A stretch of 12,036 nt of DNA from Acinetobacter sp. 10FS3-1 (GTDB lineage Bacteria; Pseudomonadota; Gammaproteobacteria; Pseudomonadales; Moraxellaceae), in NCBI RefSeq assembly GCF_013343215.1, contig NZ_CP039151.1:1-12036 (forward strand). Direction: 5' to 3'. A program made the position numbers and the translations under genes. Below are positions 11,961-12,036 of the stretch, one piece after another. Below the pieces are notes generated by a model. The model saw only the letters and a program-made list of their open reading frames with translations, searched no databases and was not told the DNA's origin. Position 1 is the stretch's first letter; each line of letters starts with the position of its first letter.

Positions 11961-12036
11961 ATGAGTGATAAAATTGTTATTCGGAACGGATATTCTCACC
12001 GTGTTACTTCTGTCAAAAAGTCAAATGGTCATAGTA
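11961..12036 (+). CDS. mobA: MobA/MobL-family relaxase, 5' part (continues at base 1)
   Basis: ATG at 11961 has AGGA six bases upstream. It encodes MSDKIVIRNGYSHRVTSVKK then SNGHS, and the last base (A at 12036) plus TA at 1-2 makes an isoleucine codon that continues in frame into LRIIAYILARKLEN. The joined segment looks like the N-terminal end of MobA/MobL relaxases, where a small basic segment precedes the Tyr-bearing helix. The gene starts just downstream of the probable oriT, the usual position for a MOBQ relaxase. Confidence 0.85.
   Translation, partial: MSDKIVIRNGYSHRVTSVKKSNGHS

Overview
The window reads as a complete circular plasmid of about 12 kb from Acinetobacter or a close relative, opened inside its relaxase gene. 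The last codons (an ATG at 11961 with a good ribosome binding site) continue in frame across the end/start junction into the open frame at base 3, and the joined protein has the expected N-terminus of a MobA/MobL relaxase. The sequence is AT-rich. An iteron-controlled Rep_3 initiator, a separate plasmid replication DNA-binding protein, and many XerC/XerD (pdif) sites are the usual make-up of Acinetobacter plasmids. No antibiotic resistance gene and no insertion sequence is visible.

Layout. About half the circle (9113 to 12036, then 1 to 3130) is backbone. It holds structured AT-rich DNA, an AAAGCTTTA-rich segment, seven iterons, the repB promoter and operator, repB, a convergent small gene that may be a MobC-type accessory factor, a probable oriT flanked by two very long inverted repeats, the relaxase, a coiled-coil membrane protein, and a helix-turn-helix replication accessory protein.

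The other half (3131 to 9112) is built from pdif modules. Six 28-bp pdif sites lie at 3131, 3814, 3918, 4459, 6241 and 9085, in strictly alternating orientation. Between them are: module 1, two small genes, one of the 'n-acetylglutamate synthase'-named family; module 2, a 76-bp segment holding only a hairpin; module 3, one membrane-anchored protein; module 4, a small membrane protein, a serine resolvase with a three-subsite res-like region, and a lipoprotein; module 5, a tripartite toxin-antitoxin-chaperone (TAC) operon and a putative HExxH zinc metallopeptidase.

How they fit together. RepB, iterons and the AT-rich segment start replication; repB is probably autoregulated through an inverted half-iteron over its promoter. 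MobA and oriT allow mobilisation by a helper plasmid. The resolvase/res pair should resolve multimers. The host XerC/XerD enzymes can move the modules. The TAC operon (MqsR-like toxin, MqsA-like antitoxin with a C-terminal extension, SecB-like chaperone) is the standout accessory system: by family knowledge it should stabilise the plasmid and may act against phage, and the neighbouring metallopeptidase may belong to the same cassette.
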